Assembly (NCBI RefSeq): GCF_022828475.1 | Contig: NZ_CP059557.1 | Location: 5,875,470 to 5,939,469, forward strand | Origin: Saccharopolyspora gloriosae | GTDB taxonomy: Bacteria > Actinomycetota > Actinomycetes > Mycobacteriales > Pseudonocardiaceae | Reading direction: 5' to 3' | DNA: 64,000 nucleotides | In this document: piece after piece, positions 17,141-25,780 of the stretch | Position numbering within the stretch: the stretch's first letter is position 1 | Layout of the letters: each line of letters opens with the position of its first letter | The notes under the pieces: model-generated | Told to the model about the DNA's origin: nothing | What the model saw: the letters and a program-made list of their open reading frames with translations, nothing else | Database searches by the model: none | Translations under genes and position numbers: made by a program

Positions 17141-17355
17141 GGCCGACCCCTCATCCACGGTTGGAGGCTCGCTACTCCAAACAGTAACCGCGATCACCGG
17201 GACAGATCCTCCCTCAATCCTCCCCCTGCGTTCCCCTTGACAGCCCGGTTATCCGACGTCCCGGCATGAGGCCGTTCAGCGCCACTGTGGACATAGCGCG
17301 AGCAGTGACGCCGCGTCGTGCGGCTCTCGCCCGATGAAGGGGAGGTAGTCGGTCC

Positions 17356-17667
17356 ATGTCATTCGAGGAACACCGGTCCACCGAAGCGAGACCAGAGGGC
17401 ACATTTCGTCCGGTTAGCTACCGGTTTCGGTATCTGCGCGGAGTCGTCGGCGAGTCCCAACGAGTCGTCCACCTAGCGGTATTCGCCGATCAGGGCTCGG
17501 TCTGGTCGCTGTGCCGCCGGGAGTTCGTGCTCGACGACGTCGAGCAGATCGAACGCTGCGGGATGCCGTGCATTCCTTGCGCGGGGCGAGCCGCCACGGC
17601 GACGGCAGGCTTCTCCCCCGAACTCCAATCGGGCGTGCTCTCCGATGAAGGGCGGGAGGAGCAATGA
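17356..17667 (+). CDS. Small Cys-rich protein 1 (zinc-ribbon-like)
   Basis: A 103-residue soluble protein. Four Cys in the pattern C-x(n)-C-x3-C-x2-C (SLCRREF, ERCGMPCIPC, residues about 54-77) resemble a structural zinc ribbon. Homologue-like features recur in the gene two positions downstream, so the two may be paralogues. Its TGA overlaps the ATG of the next small gene (ATGA, 17664-17667). Function unknown; probably a partner or regulator in the cargo cluster. Confidence 0.65.
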   Translation: MSFEEHRSTEARPEGTFRPVSYRFRYLRGVVGESQRVVHLAVFADQGSVWSLCRREFVLDDVEQIERCGMPCIPCAGRAATATAGFSPELQSGVLSDEGREEQ

Positions 17668-17774
17668 CGGGCGCTGTCGTGCTACTGCTCCTACTTTCGA
17701 TCGGGCTCGGTGTGCTCGCCTGGCCTCCCGAGCACCCGCAGCAGCCGACTTCTCCTCGTCGTGGGGTTCGCTGA
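17664..17774 (+). CDS. 36-aa membrane peptide
   Basis: A very short gene locked between its neighbours: its ATG overlaps the previous stop (ATGA) and its TGA overlaps the next ATG (TGATG, 17772-17776). The peptide has one hydrophobic helix (residues 4-22, VVLLLLLSIGLGVLAW) followed by a Pro/Gln/Arg-rich tail. GGGAGGAG lies just upstream. The double overlap makes translation likely. It could be a small membrane anchor or toxin-like peptide; nothing else can be said. Confidence 0.6.
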   Translation: MTGAVVLLLLLSIGLGVLAWPPEHPQQPTSPRRGVR

Positions 17775-18181
17775 TGGACAGCCCGCTGATCTGGATCGCG
17801 AGCGTCGCGGAATCGGAATGGCACGCCGCGGCTCGTTGGGAGTGGAACGGCGCTCGACCGGTCGCCGTGTGCGGCCACGTCGTACCGGGCAAGGTGCACG
17901 GCCGCCGCAGCGTCCTGCCACCGGCGGGCGCGGGCCGCTCGTGGTGCGCAGCATGTCGCGCCGCGTTGGAGGTCGAACACGGGCACCTCAGCTCTCACCA
18001 CATCCCGACGCTGGAACCGGACACCACCGCAGTGATCGAGCCCCTGAGCCGAGAAGCGGAGACAGCCCGCAACGTCGAGCTGACCCAAGCACTTCGGTTG
18101 GACCCGTCGTGGCCATCGACAGACCTCGACGCCCTAAGTCAGGTCAGGCGAACTCAGTGGGAGCCCCGGTTAGCCGCCTGA
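17774..18181 (+). CDS. Small Cys-rich protein 2 (zinc-ribbon-like)
   Basis: A 135-residue protein. A putative zinc site is formed by AVCGHVVPG and WCAACRAAL (residues about 32-63: C..H..CxxC). The C-terminal half is helical and charged. It resembles the first gene of this chain in the VHL/VxxLC region, suggesting a duplicated family. It is translationally chained to the 36-aa membrane peptide and followed after 191 bases by APH kinase 2 on the same strand. Function unknown. Confidence 0.65.
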   Translation: MDSPLIWIASVAESEWHAAARWEWNGARPVAVCGHVVPGKVHGRRSVLPPAGAGRSWCAACRAALEVEHGHLSSHHIPTLEPDTTAVIEPLSREAETARNVELTQALRLDPSWPSTDLDALSQVRRTQWEPRLAA

Positions 18182-18372
18182 ACACGCCCCACCAGCTGAG
18201 TGCACGGCTCGCCACCCGGCAGCTGTCTCAGCTCCCTGATCGCCGGTCGGCGGTGCAGGCCCCGATACCGCACCGCCGACCGGTTTCCATCCATCCACCC
18301 GGTCCGGGCACCGCATAGGCAGCCGCTCGGACTCCCCGTAGCCTGAGGCGAGCCGAAGAGGAGCAGCGCTTG

Positions 18373-19266
18373 ATGGAGAACGCGACGTTCACGCCGCAGA
18401 CCACCCGCCAAGTCCTGGAGACCGCCAGCGAAGCCGCCGGAGTCGACCCGCGCGGCGCTGAGCTGGTCCGCATGGGCGAGAACGCCATGTTTCGGCTCGC
18501 CACTGCTCCGATCATCGCCAGGGTCGGCCGCTCCGTCTCCGCCGGCCGCAAGGAAACACGGATCGCGAGCTGGCTCGCCTCCCACCAGTTCCCCGCCGTC
18601 CGGCTCGCCCCGGTCGACCGCGAGCTCGTTCCCGTCGGCGACCTGGCGGTGACCTTTTGGGAGTTCATCGAGGAGAGCGAGCAGCCGATCAGCTCCGGCG
18701 AGCTGGGCGACGTGCTGCGGCGGCTGCACTCCATCCCCGAGCCGTCGGACCTCTCGCTGCCGTTCTTCGAGCCCATGCCGAAGGTGGAGAGCCGACTCCA
18801 GAACATCGGCTCCGCCCTACCCGACGACGACCGGGCCTTCCTCAGCAACCGCAAGAAGGAACTCGACGAGCAGTTCGCCGACCTCACCTTCGAACTCGGC
18901 TTCGGCCCGGTCCACGGCGACTACCACAAGGGCAACCTCATGCGGGACCACAACGGCACCATCCGGGTCATCGACCTCGAAGACTTCTGCTGGGGACCAC
19001 GCGAGTGGGATGCTTGTGTGGAGGCCGTCCGCTACCAAGCGATGGGCTGGGTCAGCGACGCCGCCTACGCCAGCTACACCGGCGCCTACGGCTTCGACCC
19101 GCTGGTATGGGACGGCTTCCCCACCATCCGAGCCATCCGCGAGCTAAACATGACCACCTGGCTCGCTCAGCAGCTCGGGCAAGCTACGGACGTCGACGCC
19201 GAAGTCCACAAGCGGATCACAGACCTACAAACCGGCGACCGCCCGCGTCGATGGGCCACCTTCTAA
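18373..19266 (+). CDS. APH-fold phosphotransferase 2
   Basis: A 297-residue kinase-like protein, paralogous to the one at 14940-15821. It has the Brenner motif PVHGDYHKGNLM near residue 180 and the metal site VIDLEDFCWGPREWD near 200. AGGAG is 7-8 bases before the ATG. Both catalytic segments are intact. As with its paralogue the substrate is unknown; the two kinases flank the Cys-rich/peptide genes and the XRE regulator, so all may form one functional unit. Confidence 0.86.
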   Translation: MENATFTPQTTRQVLETASEAAGVDPRGAELVRMGENAMFRLATAPIIARVGRSVSAGRKETRIASWLASHQFPAVRLAPVDRELVPVGDLAVTFWEFIEESEQPISSGELGDVLRRLHSIPEPSDLSLPFFEPMPKVESRLQNIGSALPDDDRAFLSNRKKELDEQFADLTFELGFGPVHGDYHKGNLMRDHNGTIRVIDLEDFCWGPREWDACVEAVRYQAMGWVSDAAYASYTGAYGFDPLVWDGFPTIRAIRELNMTTWLAQQLGQATDVDAEVHKRITDLQTGDRPRRWATF

Positions 19267-19641
19267 ACCGGCCTTTAGGAAAAGTGGGTTTTCGCTGTTC
19301 GACAACGTTCATTGATACCTCCCGTACACTCGCCGCTTCGCGACTACGAATAGCCACTGTGGACGGACACCTGTCAACGTTTGCCGTTAATCTGCGGGAA
19401 AACGGGGGTGCCTCTCAACCCTGCCACCTGCCTCCGGAGGGCGTTCCGGCCGCAGCGTGTACCGGCCACGCAGCTGGCTACCTGTGGGCTCGCCAGCTGC
19501 CGATATCTGTTAGTTGTCGTGGTCTTCGACATCTGTTAGCCGCTAGTGCCCCACGGATTGGCTTCCCGCGGCGGGTGGGTGTGTCGCGGCAAAGTTTCGA
19601 CATCGGGCCAACTTGAGAGGTGTGTGTGGGACGCTACGGGC
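19267..19641. other. Gene-free interval before the NACHT gene
   Basis: About 375 bases. It contains two direct copies of ATCTGTTAG (19505-19513 and 19531-19539, 26 bases apart) that could be regulator sites upstream of the NACHT gene. I see no gene. Confidence 0.4.
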
Positions 19642-21790
19642 GTGACAGAGAGTGGTGGGGTCCACAACGAGAATAGCGGTAAGGTCAGCGGGATTTCTTT
19701 CCAAGCTCGCGACGTGCACGGCAATGTCACGTTGCAGCACCGGGCTGCCGGTGCAGACGAGCTGCTAGCCGGGTACTTGGCAGATGCGGTGCGAGAACTC
19801 AGTAGAAAGGAAGAGGATCACTGGCGGATCGGTGATCCTGCTCCGTTGTCGGTGCGTTGGCATTCGGCTGAGCAGGATCTGTTCGACTATTGGGAGAACA
19901 TTCAAGCCAGCCCGCAACGGGCGGATCCGGTGTCGCTGTCGGGTGAGTTCACGACAATCCGGGAGACCTTCAAGGCCACTGGTTCGCAACGGTTGCTGGT
20001 TCTCGGACGTGCAGGGGCGGGCAAGACCGTGCTGGCCCACCGTCTGGTTCTCGACCTAATCGAACACCGGGACCACCGCGCGCCGGTACCGGTGTTGTTC
20101 AGCCTAAGTGATTGGAACCCCATCACAACCGGGCTGCGGGACTGGATGGCCAACCGGCTTGTGCGCGATCATCCCTTCCTGGCAAAGCACGACGTCACGG
20201 GAAAACGAAGCGCCGAGCTGCTCGTCGATAGGGACTGGGTCCTGCCTGTACTAGACGGGTTCGACGAGCTTCCCGAACAGCACCGCCGCGCCGCAATATC
20301 CGAAATTAGCCGTGTTCGATGGCCGCTGATGGTCACCAGCCGCCCAGCTGAGTATGCGCAGGCTGCTCGGGAAGTTAAGGCCGTCGGCCGGGCAGCGGCC
20401 ATCGAACTCGAAGACCTCACCCTTGAACAAACTGAACAATATTTGCGCCGGAGCAGTAACCCCTCGCGCGCCACGGAATGGGAATGCATCTTTGAGTATT
20501 TGCGCACTGAGCCCGCGACGATAGCAAGCCGCAACCTCGCACCGGTAGTGACTACACCGTTAATGGTCATGCTCGCTCGCACCACCTATAACGACGTCAA
20601 CGAAAACTCCCCCGGGAACTGCTTGATACCACACGCTTCCCTGCCCGTGATGATCTGGAACAGCATCTGTTGGGTCGCTATGTGGACACCGTCTACACCG
20701 ACCACCACGCCATACCATCCGGATCCACAGTCCTAGTCTGGGATCCTGAACAGGTCCGCCGTTGGCTCGGATACCTCGCCACCAGACTCCAAAGTCACGG
20801 AACCCATGATCTTACCTGGTGGCGACTTCCCACTCTTCTACACCGCCGCACTCGAATTTTCGCCACCACCATCGCCTATGGGCTCATGCTCGGGCTCGCG
20901 TATTTAGTGCTAGAGTCATTCGCCTACGGATTCGAGGACTGGCTCACAGACTTTCTGAAGTTCGGACGTATGCGCGGGGGGAGCGATTTCGCAGTTGCAT
21001 TGCCGATTAGGCTGGGTTTAGGGCTCGCGCTAGGACTAGGGCTGGGGCTTACGCTCGCGCTTATCAACGAAAAGCGAATCAGCAGACGCGAGCCGGAACG
21101 AATACGATTGCGACGCCGAATCAGTATAAAACGCTCTGCCCTGACTTCAAGTGAAGAAGCGGCACGCGGGTTCGTACTCGGGTTAGGAATCGGGATCACA
21201 CTCGGCCTCGCGGGGGGCCTAGCGTACGGGCCAGTGTACGGACTGGTGTTTGGCCTCACCCATCCGGACGGGGATGGGATCGCGGTCATACTTTTACTAA
21301 GCCCGCTTGGGGGATCATGGGAGGCATGTTATTCGGGCTCATGGTCGGGCTCGTGGTCGGAGTCATGATGGGAATCGCGAACGCCGTTGTCTCATCTCTC
21401 GGGGAGATCCTGTCCCCGAGAGAGGGGACCACGCCCTGGCAGCTCTTAAGTACTGACCGCACAGTTACGCTTTTCCGAATAACTGTGTCTGTAGTAACAA
21501 TAATGCTCGTCGCTTATCTCCTTGCTGCTCCCATCACCTCAGGCGCTATCGCAGTCGCATCTTTCTTCGGGGTCATGGGCGGAGCACTTCAGTTAGCCTT
21601 CTCGGCATGGGGGAACTGGCTGCTCTTTGCGCGCCTGCTTCTTCCGCTTGCTCGCAGATTTCCGTGGCGCCCAAAACGTTTCCTTGAAGACGCTTACCAG
21701 CGAGGCGTGCTGCGCCAAGCAGGTTCGGTATATCAATTTCGGCATACTAGGCTTCGTGACCACCTCGCTGCCGTCAATGAGTCCGAATAG
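19642..21790 (+). pseudogene. NACHT-domain NTPase with C-terminal membrane domain, broken by two frameshifts
   Basis: Starts at GTG 19642. The first frame (to 20736) gives an N-terminal segment (ISFQARDVHGNV) and a NACHT NTPase with Walker A GRAGAGKT, Walker B VLPVLDGFDEL and the downstream TSRPAEYA segment. At the GGG of 20614-20616 one base appears missing: adding a G restores a reading through GELLDTTRFPARDDLEQHLL into the frame of 20670-21368. That frame encodes glycine-rich membrane helices. A second shift near 21290-21320 leads into the last frame (21317-21790), ending FLEDAYQRGVLRQAGSVYQF, a conserved end of Streptomyces NACHT proteins. Bacterial NACHT proteins are often anti-phage sensors. 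It could be a true pseudogene or an assembly error. Confidence 0.8.
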
Positions 21791-21987
21791 ATAACCGAAT
21801 CACATCGCTGGTGCCTGAGCTTGAAGATATTGCCTTCCGCTTTGCGCCCGGCCGCTGGCCGCCGGGTCGGCGCCAGCCGCACGCCCGGCGGGTCGGCTTG
21901 GCCGGGCTCGGATACAGCGGGCAGGCGGCCCCGCAGAGACCGCCCTTGATGAAGAAAAGAAACTCTGAAACACGATAAAACTGAGGT

Positions 21988-23379
21988 CTACAGAACCCTG
22001 AGCAGACTCGACGGCATCGAGTCAGCCGCGTAATCCTCGAACGCTGCGACGGCCGACGAGTCGGAGTGCTGGCGTAGCCGGTCGCGGAACTCATCGAGGT
22101 AGGAGTTGACGCGGTAGGACTTCAGCCCGGCGGCAGTATCGACGACCTCGCGGGCGACGGTGACCGCCTGCTCTACCTCGTTCGCCTGGAGGTACGACGT
22201 GGCCAAGACCGTACGGCAGAAGGAGAGGCTGCGGACGTAGAGGCTGTCGGAGGACTCGATGGACCTGGCGGCGTGTTCGGTGGCCAGGTCGGGTTTGTCG
22301 AGGTCGCGGAAGCAGTGGGCGAACTCGGCGTTCAACTCGGCGAGGTCGAAGTAGCGGATCCAGTTCGGATCGTTCGCAGGGTTGCTGGCGCTGAGGGACT
22401 TCTCAGCTTCACGCATTGCCGTGGTGGCTTCCTGCTCATTGCCCTGGGAGGAGAGGGCGCGGGCCTCCATCGAGTGGAACAGTGCCATCGCTGTCGGCGT
22501 CGCCTGCCCGCGTGCTCCTTGCGAGGCTGCGCGGGCCAGGTGGACGGCCTGCTCGTAGTAGCCGAGGAAGTTCGCCTGGTGGCTCATGCCCGCGAGGATT
22601 CGGCCGGCTAGCGCCCGGTCCCCGGCCGCCCGCGCGAGGCGGAACGCGTGGTGCAGGTAGCGCTGCGCGAGCGCGTGCTGACCGGTGTCGTAGCAGGTCC
22701 ATCCGGCCAACCGGGTCAGCGCGGCGACCTCTTGGAAGTACCTGCGCCCCAGCTCGTTGTCCGGTGAGACGTGCGGCAGTAGCGGGAGCACTTCGCTTTC
22801 GAGGTACTGCGCTACCAACGGCTTCGGTCGACCTCCGCCGTAGCGGTAGTCGTAGCCCGCGAACATCGTGGTCGCGTCGTGCACGGCCTGGACGTCGAAC
22901 TCGCCGATCGGCCGCGGCTCCACCGGCCGCGAACGCTCACCGTCGCTGCCGAACATCCATTTGACCAGCAACGAACTCCACGCGGCCGGAACAACCAGCA
23001 ACCGGTCCGACTGCCCGGACGGGCGGAGCTCGAACGAGGCGAGCTGCGTCAGCGACGTGATCGAGTCGCTGATCGTCTCCGGGTATTCGAGCGTGTCGTC
23101 CACGTTCTCGGCCGACACTTCGCCGTAGCCAACGTCGTCCATCGTGACCGGGCGGCCGAGCACGTGGCTGAGCACCTTGACCAGCACGTGGCAGGTACGA
23201 GCCTTCGGCCGCTTGGTCGCGCCGCTCAGCCACTTCTCGACGTTGGTGTGGGACGGGGCGATCGGCTCGGAACCGTCGAGCTTGCTCAAGTCGCTCATGC
23301 GCTTGGCCAGGCCCTTGTTCGTCAGGCCCGCTTCGCTCATCAGCGCAGCTAGGCGCCGGTTCGGTTCCCGCTCAGCCAT
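21988..23379 (-). CDS. XRE-family regulator with TPR-like domain 2
   Basis: A 463-residue regulator. The N-terminal HTH (residues about 8-60, with LAALMSEAGLTNKGLAKRM and HTNVEKWLSG) is followed by roughly 350 residues of helical TPR-like repeats (YLHHAFRLARAAGDRALAGR and similar). The ATG at 23379 follows GGAGG; the codons upstream lack a start signal. It is the second such regulator in the cargo, convergent with the NACHT gene and divergent from a small membrane protein gene. It may read out a signalling peptide or stress, but has no coupled partner gene. Confidence 0.85.
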   Translation of the reverse strand: MAEREPNRRLAALMSEAGLTNKGLAKRMSDLSKLDGSEPIAPSHTNVEKWLSGATKRPKARTCHVLVKVLSHVLGRPVTMDDVGYGEVSAENVDDTLEYPETISDSITSLTQLASFELRPSGQSDRLLVVPAAWSSLLVKWMFGSDGERSRPVEPRPIGEFDVQAVHDATTMFAGYDYRYGGGRPKPLVAQYLESEVLPLLPHVSPDNELGRRYFQEVAALTRLAGWTCYDTGQHALAQRYLHHAFRLARAAGDRALAGRILAGMSHQANFLGYYEQAVHLARAASQGARGQATPTAMALFHSMEARALSSQGNEQEATTAMREAEKSLSASNPANDPNWIRYFDLAELNAEFAHCFRDLDKPDLATEHAARSIESSDSLYVRSLSFCRTVLATSYLQANEVEQAVTVAREVVDTAAGLKSYRVNSYLDEFRDRLRQHSDSSAVAAFEDYAADSMPSSLLRVL

Positions 23380-23598
23380 GATCCGAATGCCTCCGCCGAG
23401 TAGTAAAACATGCGGGCCAACCGGACAGGGGCACACGCGACTTGTGGCGTGTGCCCCCTCTGTGCCAATGCGCCCCCTCGTGTGCGCTGCCGTAACGGCG
23501 TCCGAACACGGACTCTTGAGTCATGGCAACGGAAACGGAAACCGGGAGCGACCAGACGCCCCGCCACTCCGCGACCACCGCGACGAAAGGACACAGCC

Positions 23599-23802
23599 AT
23601 GGCCAAGCAGACGTTCCCCATGCCCGGCTCGAACGGCGGCGGGGTGCTGCCGAAGGTGCTCGGCACGCTGATGACGCTGGCGGTCGTGACGCTGGTGGTA
23701 CAGGACCCGGTCAGCGCCGCGAACCTGGCGAGGCAGCTCGCGGGATTCCTCGGATCGGTGGTGACCGGGATGGCGACGTTCTTGCAGAACGTTCTGAGCT
23801 AG
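23599..23802 (+). CDS. Small membrane protein of the element
   Basis: A 67-residue product. A Gly-rich N-terminal segment is followed by two hydrophobic stretches (residues about 17-35, LPKVLGTLMTLAVVTLVV, and 45-65). GAAAGG lies 10 bases before the ATG. Small proteins of this form are frequent in actinomycete conjugative elements. Its stop overlaps the end of the convergent HTH gene by 4 bases. Confidence 0.6.
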   Translation: MAKQTFPMPGSNGGGVLPKVLGTLMTLAVVTLVVQDPVSAANLARQLAGFLGSVVTGMATFLQNVLS

Positions 23803-24128
23803 CTCAACCGCTTTTCCAGCTGCTCGACCCGCTTCCGCAGCGCGCGCAGCTCGGCGCGGACCGCCTGGAGATCGTCACTGCCAGCGTCCGGAGTGGACGA
23901 CTCGCCACCGCGCAAGACCTTCTGCAAGTGGTCCTCCGGCCAGCCGAGGGCCTTCGAGATGCGGCTCAGCGTCCGCGGGTTGCGCCGGCGGGTGCTCAGC
24001 ACGTGCACGAGTTCGCGCACCGTCGTCAGCGAGACCTCGGCCTGCGTCGCGAGATCGGTCATCGTCGTGCCTCGTTCGTCCAGCCGCTCGCCGATGGCTT
24101 GGCCGACCGCACGCCAGTCCTCGTTCAA
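23799..24128 (-). CDS. HTH regulator with C-terminal coiled coil
   Basis: A 109-residue protein. An XRE-like HTH fills residues about 10-70 (MTDLATQAEVSLTTVRELVH, then LSRISKALGWPEDHL). Residues 84-108 form a heptad-rich coiled coil (LQAVRAELRALRKRVEQLEK) for dimerisation. It is divergent from the transfer operon whose strong promoter lies 80 bases away. It is therefore the best candidate for the element's transfer repressor, since no GntR-type KorSA-like gene is visible. Confidence 0.8.
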   Translation of the reverse strand: MNEDWRAVGQAIGERLDERGTTMTDLATQAEVSLTTVRELVHVLSTRRRNPRTLSRISKALGWPEDHLQKVLRGGESSTPDAGSDDLQAVRAELRALRKRVEQLEKRLS

Positions 24129-24190
24129 GGGGCCTCCTGCCCGTCGTGACCTGCGGCAAGCCTAGCTGAGCCGATCACTTCACTGCCAAA

Positions 24191-24200
24191 TCACTGGTGA
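24191..24200. promoter_or_regulatory. Possible repressor site upstream of the transfer promoter
   Basis: TCACTGGTGA is an inverted repeat of TCAC/GTGA located 6 bases before the -35 box. Related direct repeats, TTCACTGCCAAAT (from 24179) and TTCACTACCAAT (24224-24235), bracket the promoter. They could be operators of the divergent HTH regulator. Confidence 0.35.
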
Positions 24201-24205
24201 ACCCG

Positions 24206-24234
24206 TTGACAATGCACTATCAATTCACTACCAA
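24206..24234 (+). promoter_or_regulatory. Promoter of the transfer/replication operon
   Basis: A consensus -35 box TTGACA (24206-24211), a 17-base spacer and a -10-like TACCAA (24229-24234). It precedes the first rightward gene by about 30 bases, and all downstream transfer genes are tightly packed behind it. Confidence 0.6.
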
Positions 24235-24265
24235 TATGAGCGTGAAACGACACCATGGAGGCGTC

Positions 24266-24550
24266 ATGTACGAGCTTGACCTCGACGTTCCGAGCGCTGC
24301 CGATCTGGCCTCGATCGAAGCCGAGTTGCCTGAGTGGGACCGACTGCGGGTGCGGGACCACTGGGATGCCGTGATCGCCGAAGAGTTGGGAGCGCCGCAG
24401 CCTCCCGCAGCGCCTTCCGGGAGCTCGAACCTGGGTTCCGGCGATCGGGTGCGAGCTCGGCGCCACCTGCGGCGGGCCGACAACACCGTTCTCCGACGTG
24501 TCACCGCCGCAGTTGAGGACCCGACGGTCCTGCACGACGAGGCCGCGTGA
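24266..24550 (+). CDS. Small element protein, DUF6284-like
   Basis: A 94-residue product from the ATG at 24266 with GGAGG just upstream; earlier in-frame ATGs (24197, 24236) lack such a site, and 24197 precedes the promoter. The N-terminal part, SAADLASIEAELPEWDR, resembles DUF6284 proteins, which are found almost only in actinomycete integrative elements. The C-terminus is basic (RVRARRHLRRAD). First gene of the transfer operon; role unknown. Confidence 0.6.
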   Translation: MYELDLDVPSAADLASIEAELPEWDRLRVRDHWDAVIAEELGAPQPPAAPSGSSNLGSGDRVRARRHLRRADNTVLRRVTAAVEDPTVLHDEAA

Positions 24551-24683
24551 TCAGCGTCAGCCGAACGACCGTCGTCTACGACGTCCGCACCTTCAGCTAG
24601 CGGTGCCCCCGGCCCGGCCGATCCCGCCAAGAACCGCCGGGCCGGGGCTCCCGACCAATCCCTGATCAACCAGGAGGAATCCG

Positions 24684-24923
24684 ATGCTAGTGCGCCTGTT
24701 CAGGTTCGTGAGCCCGTCCGTGCGGGTGACGTTCCGGGTGCTGCGAGGGCTGGTCTTTCCGATCGCCCTGCTGATCGCGCTGTCGCTGGCCTCCGGGCTG
24801 GTGCGCACGGCCGCGCTGTGCGCGTTCGCCGTGGTCGCGTTGCTGCGCGGCGCCATCCTCACCGTCGACTACTTGGCCGAGCGCACACCGGCGCCGCGGC
24901 TGGGTGGGGCGGTGGCCCGATGA
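24684..24923 (+). CDS. Small membrane protein of the transfer operon
   Basis: A 79-residue protein with two hydrophobic helices (about 22-42 and 43-62, IALLIALSLASGL and AALCAFAVVALLRG) and basic ends. A good AGGAGG site precedes the ATG. Its stop overlaps the next start as ATGA (24920-24923). Probably one of the small spread proteins that aid plasmid distribution in mycelium; inferred from position only. Confidence 0.65.
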   Translation: MLVRLFRFVSPSVRVTFRVLRGLVFPIALLIALSLASGLVRTAALCAFAVVALLRGAILTVDYLAERTPAPRLGGAVAR

Positions 24924-25780
24924 ACACCGCCAAGAGCGCCTACCCGGTTCCGATCGACGAGCTGATCCCGCAAGCCCGGCAGCTGGCCACCGATCTCGGC
25001 GAGTTGCCGTCGCGGAACCGGCTGATGTCGGAACTGCGGATCGGGGCGAAGAAGGCAAACACGGTCCTCGAATTCCTTGGCAAAGCTGATGCGGAGGCCG
25101 AGGAGGCGAGTCCGGTCCGGCTGCACCTGGTCGCCGAGACCGAGCCGGACGACTCCGGCCAGGACCCGGCCGAGCCCCTCTCGGAGGACGACGAAGACCA
25201 GCTGACCCCGGAGCCGGAACCCACCGAGCCCGTCTCCGCAAGGGGCCGTGGACCGGAGAAACAAGGCACTCACACGGAAGCCGTTCCTGCCGAGCACGAG
25301 CAGGCCAGCAAGATCGCGAGCCCGGAGCTGCCTCCAGTGGCCCGGCCGGTTCCGCGATGGCCGGTGCTGTTGCTGGCGTTGCCCGCGTTCGTGGCGATCT
25401 GGTCCGGCTGGGTCGGCCTGGGCGGGCTCACCGGCTTCGGCATCGTGCACCCGCTTCCGGGCATCTGGGACGGGTTCGAACTCAACACCGCGATCACCCT
25501 CCCCATCGGAGTCGAGACCTACGCCGCCTACGCACTGCGGGTCTGGCTCTCCGGCCAGGTCCCGCAGCGAGCACGCCGGTTCGCCCGCATCTCCGCGCTG
25601 GGCTCGCTGGGACTCGGCGCACTCGGGCAGATCGCCTACCACCTGATGACCGCCGCGGGCATGACCTCAGCTCCCTGGTGGATCACCACCTTGGTCGCCT
25701 GCCTGCCCGTTGCCGTGCTCGGCATGGGCGCGGCCCTCACTCACCTGCTGCACACCGACCCCACGGAGGTGACCCCATGA
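24920..25780 (+). CDS. Spd-like membrane protein with N-terminal winged-helix segment
   Basis: A 286-residue protein. Residues 1-55 look like a small DNA-binding fold (SRNRLMSELRIGAKKANTVL). An acidic, Pro/Glu-rich linker (60-130) follows, then four membrane helices (about 145-280) with the conserved GLTGFGIVHPLPGI and AYHLMTAAGM segments of a family often mislabelled as ABC permeases in actinomycete plasmids. There is no ABC-permease signature. Gene overlaps on both sides (ATGA at 24920 and 25777) tie it to the translocase. It probably aids intramycelial spreading. Confidence 0.75.
   Translation: MNTAKSAYPVPIDELIPQARQLATDLGELPSRNRLMSELRIGAKKANTVLEFLGKADAEAEEASPVRLHLVAETEPDDSGQDPAEPLSEDDEDQLTPEPEPTEPVSARGRGPEKQGTHTEAVPAEHEQASKIASPELPPVARPVPRWPVLLLALPAFVAIWSGWVGLGGLTGFGIVHPLPGIWDGFELNTAITLPIGVETYAAYALRVWLSGQVPQRARRFARISALGSLGLGALGQIAYHLMTAAGMTSAPWWITTLVACLPVAVLGMGAALTHLLHTDPTEVTP

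Noticed and set aside
24547-24600. A 17-codon open frame overlapping the stop of the DUF6284-like gene
   Set aside because: Too short, with no hydrophobic or conserved feature and no ribosome site; the GTGA overlap alone is weak support.
24920-25780. ABC transporter permease
   Set aside because: There is no permease signature and no ATPase partner. Four helices, a DNA-binding-like N-terminus and its place in the transfer operon fit a spread protein better.
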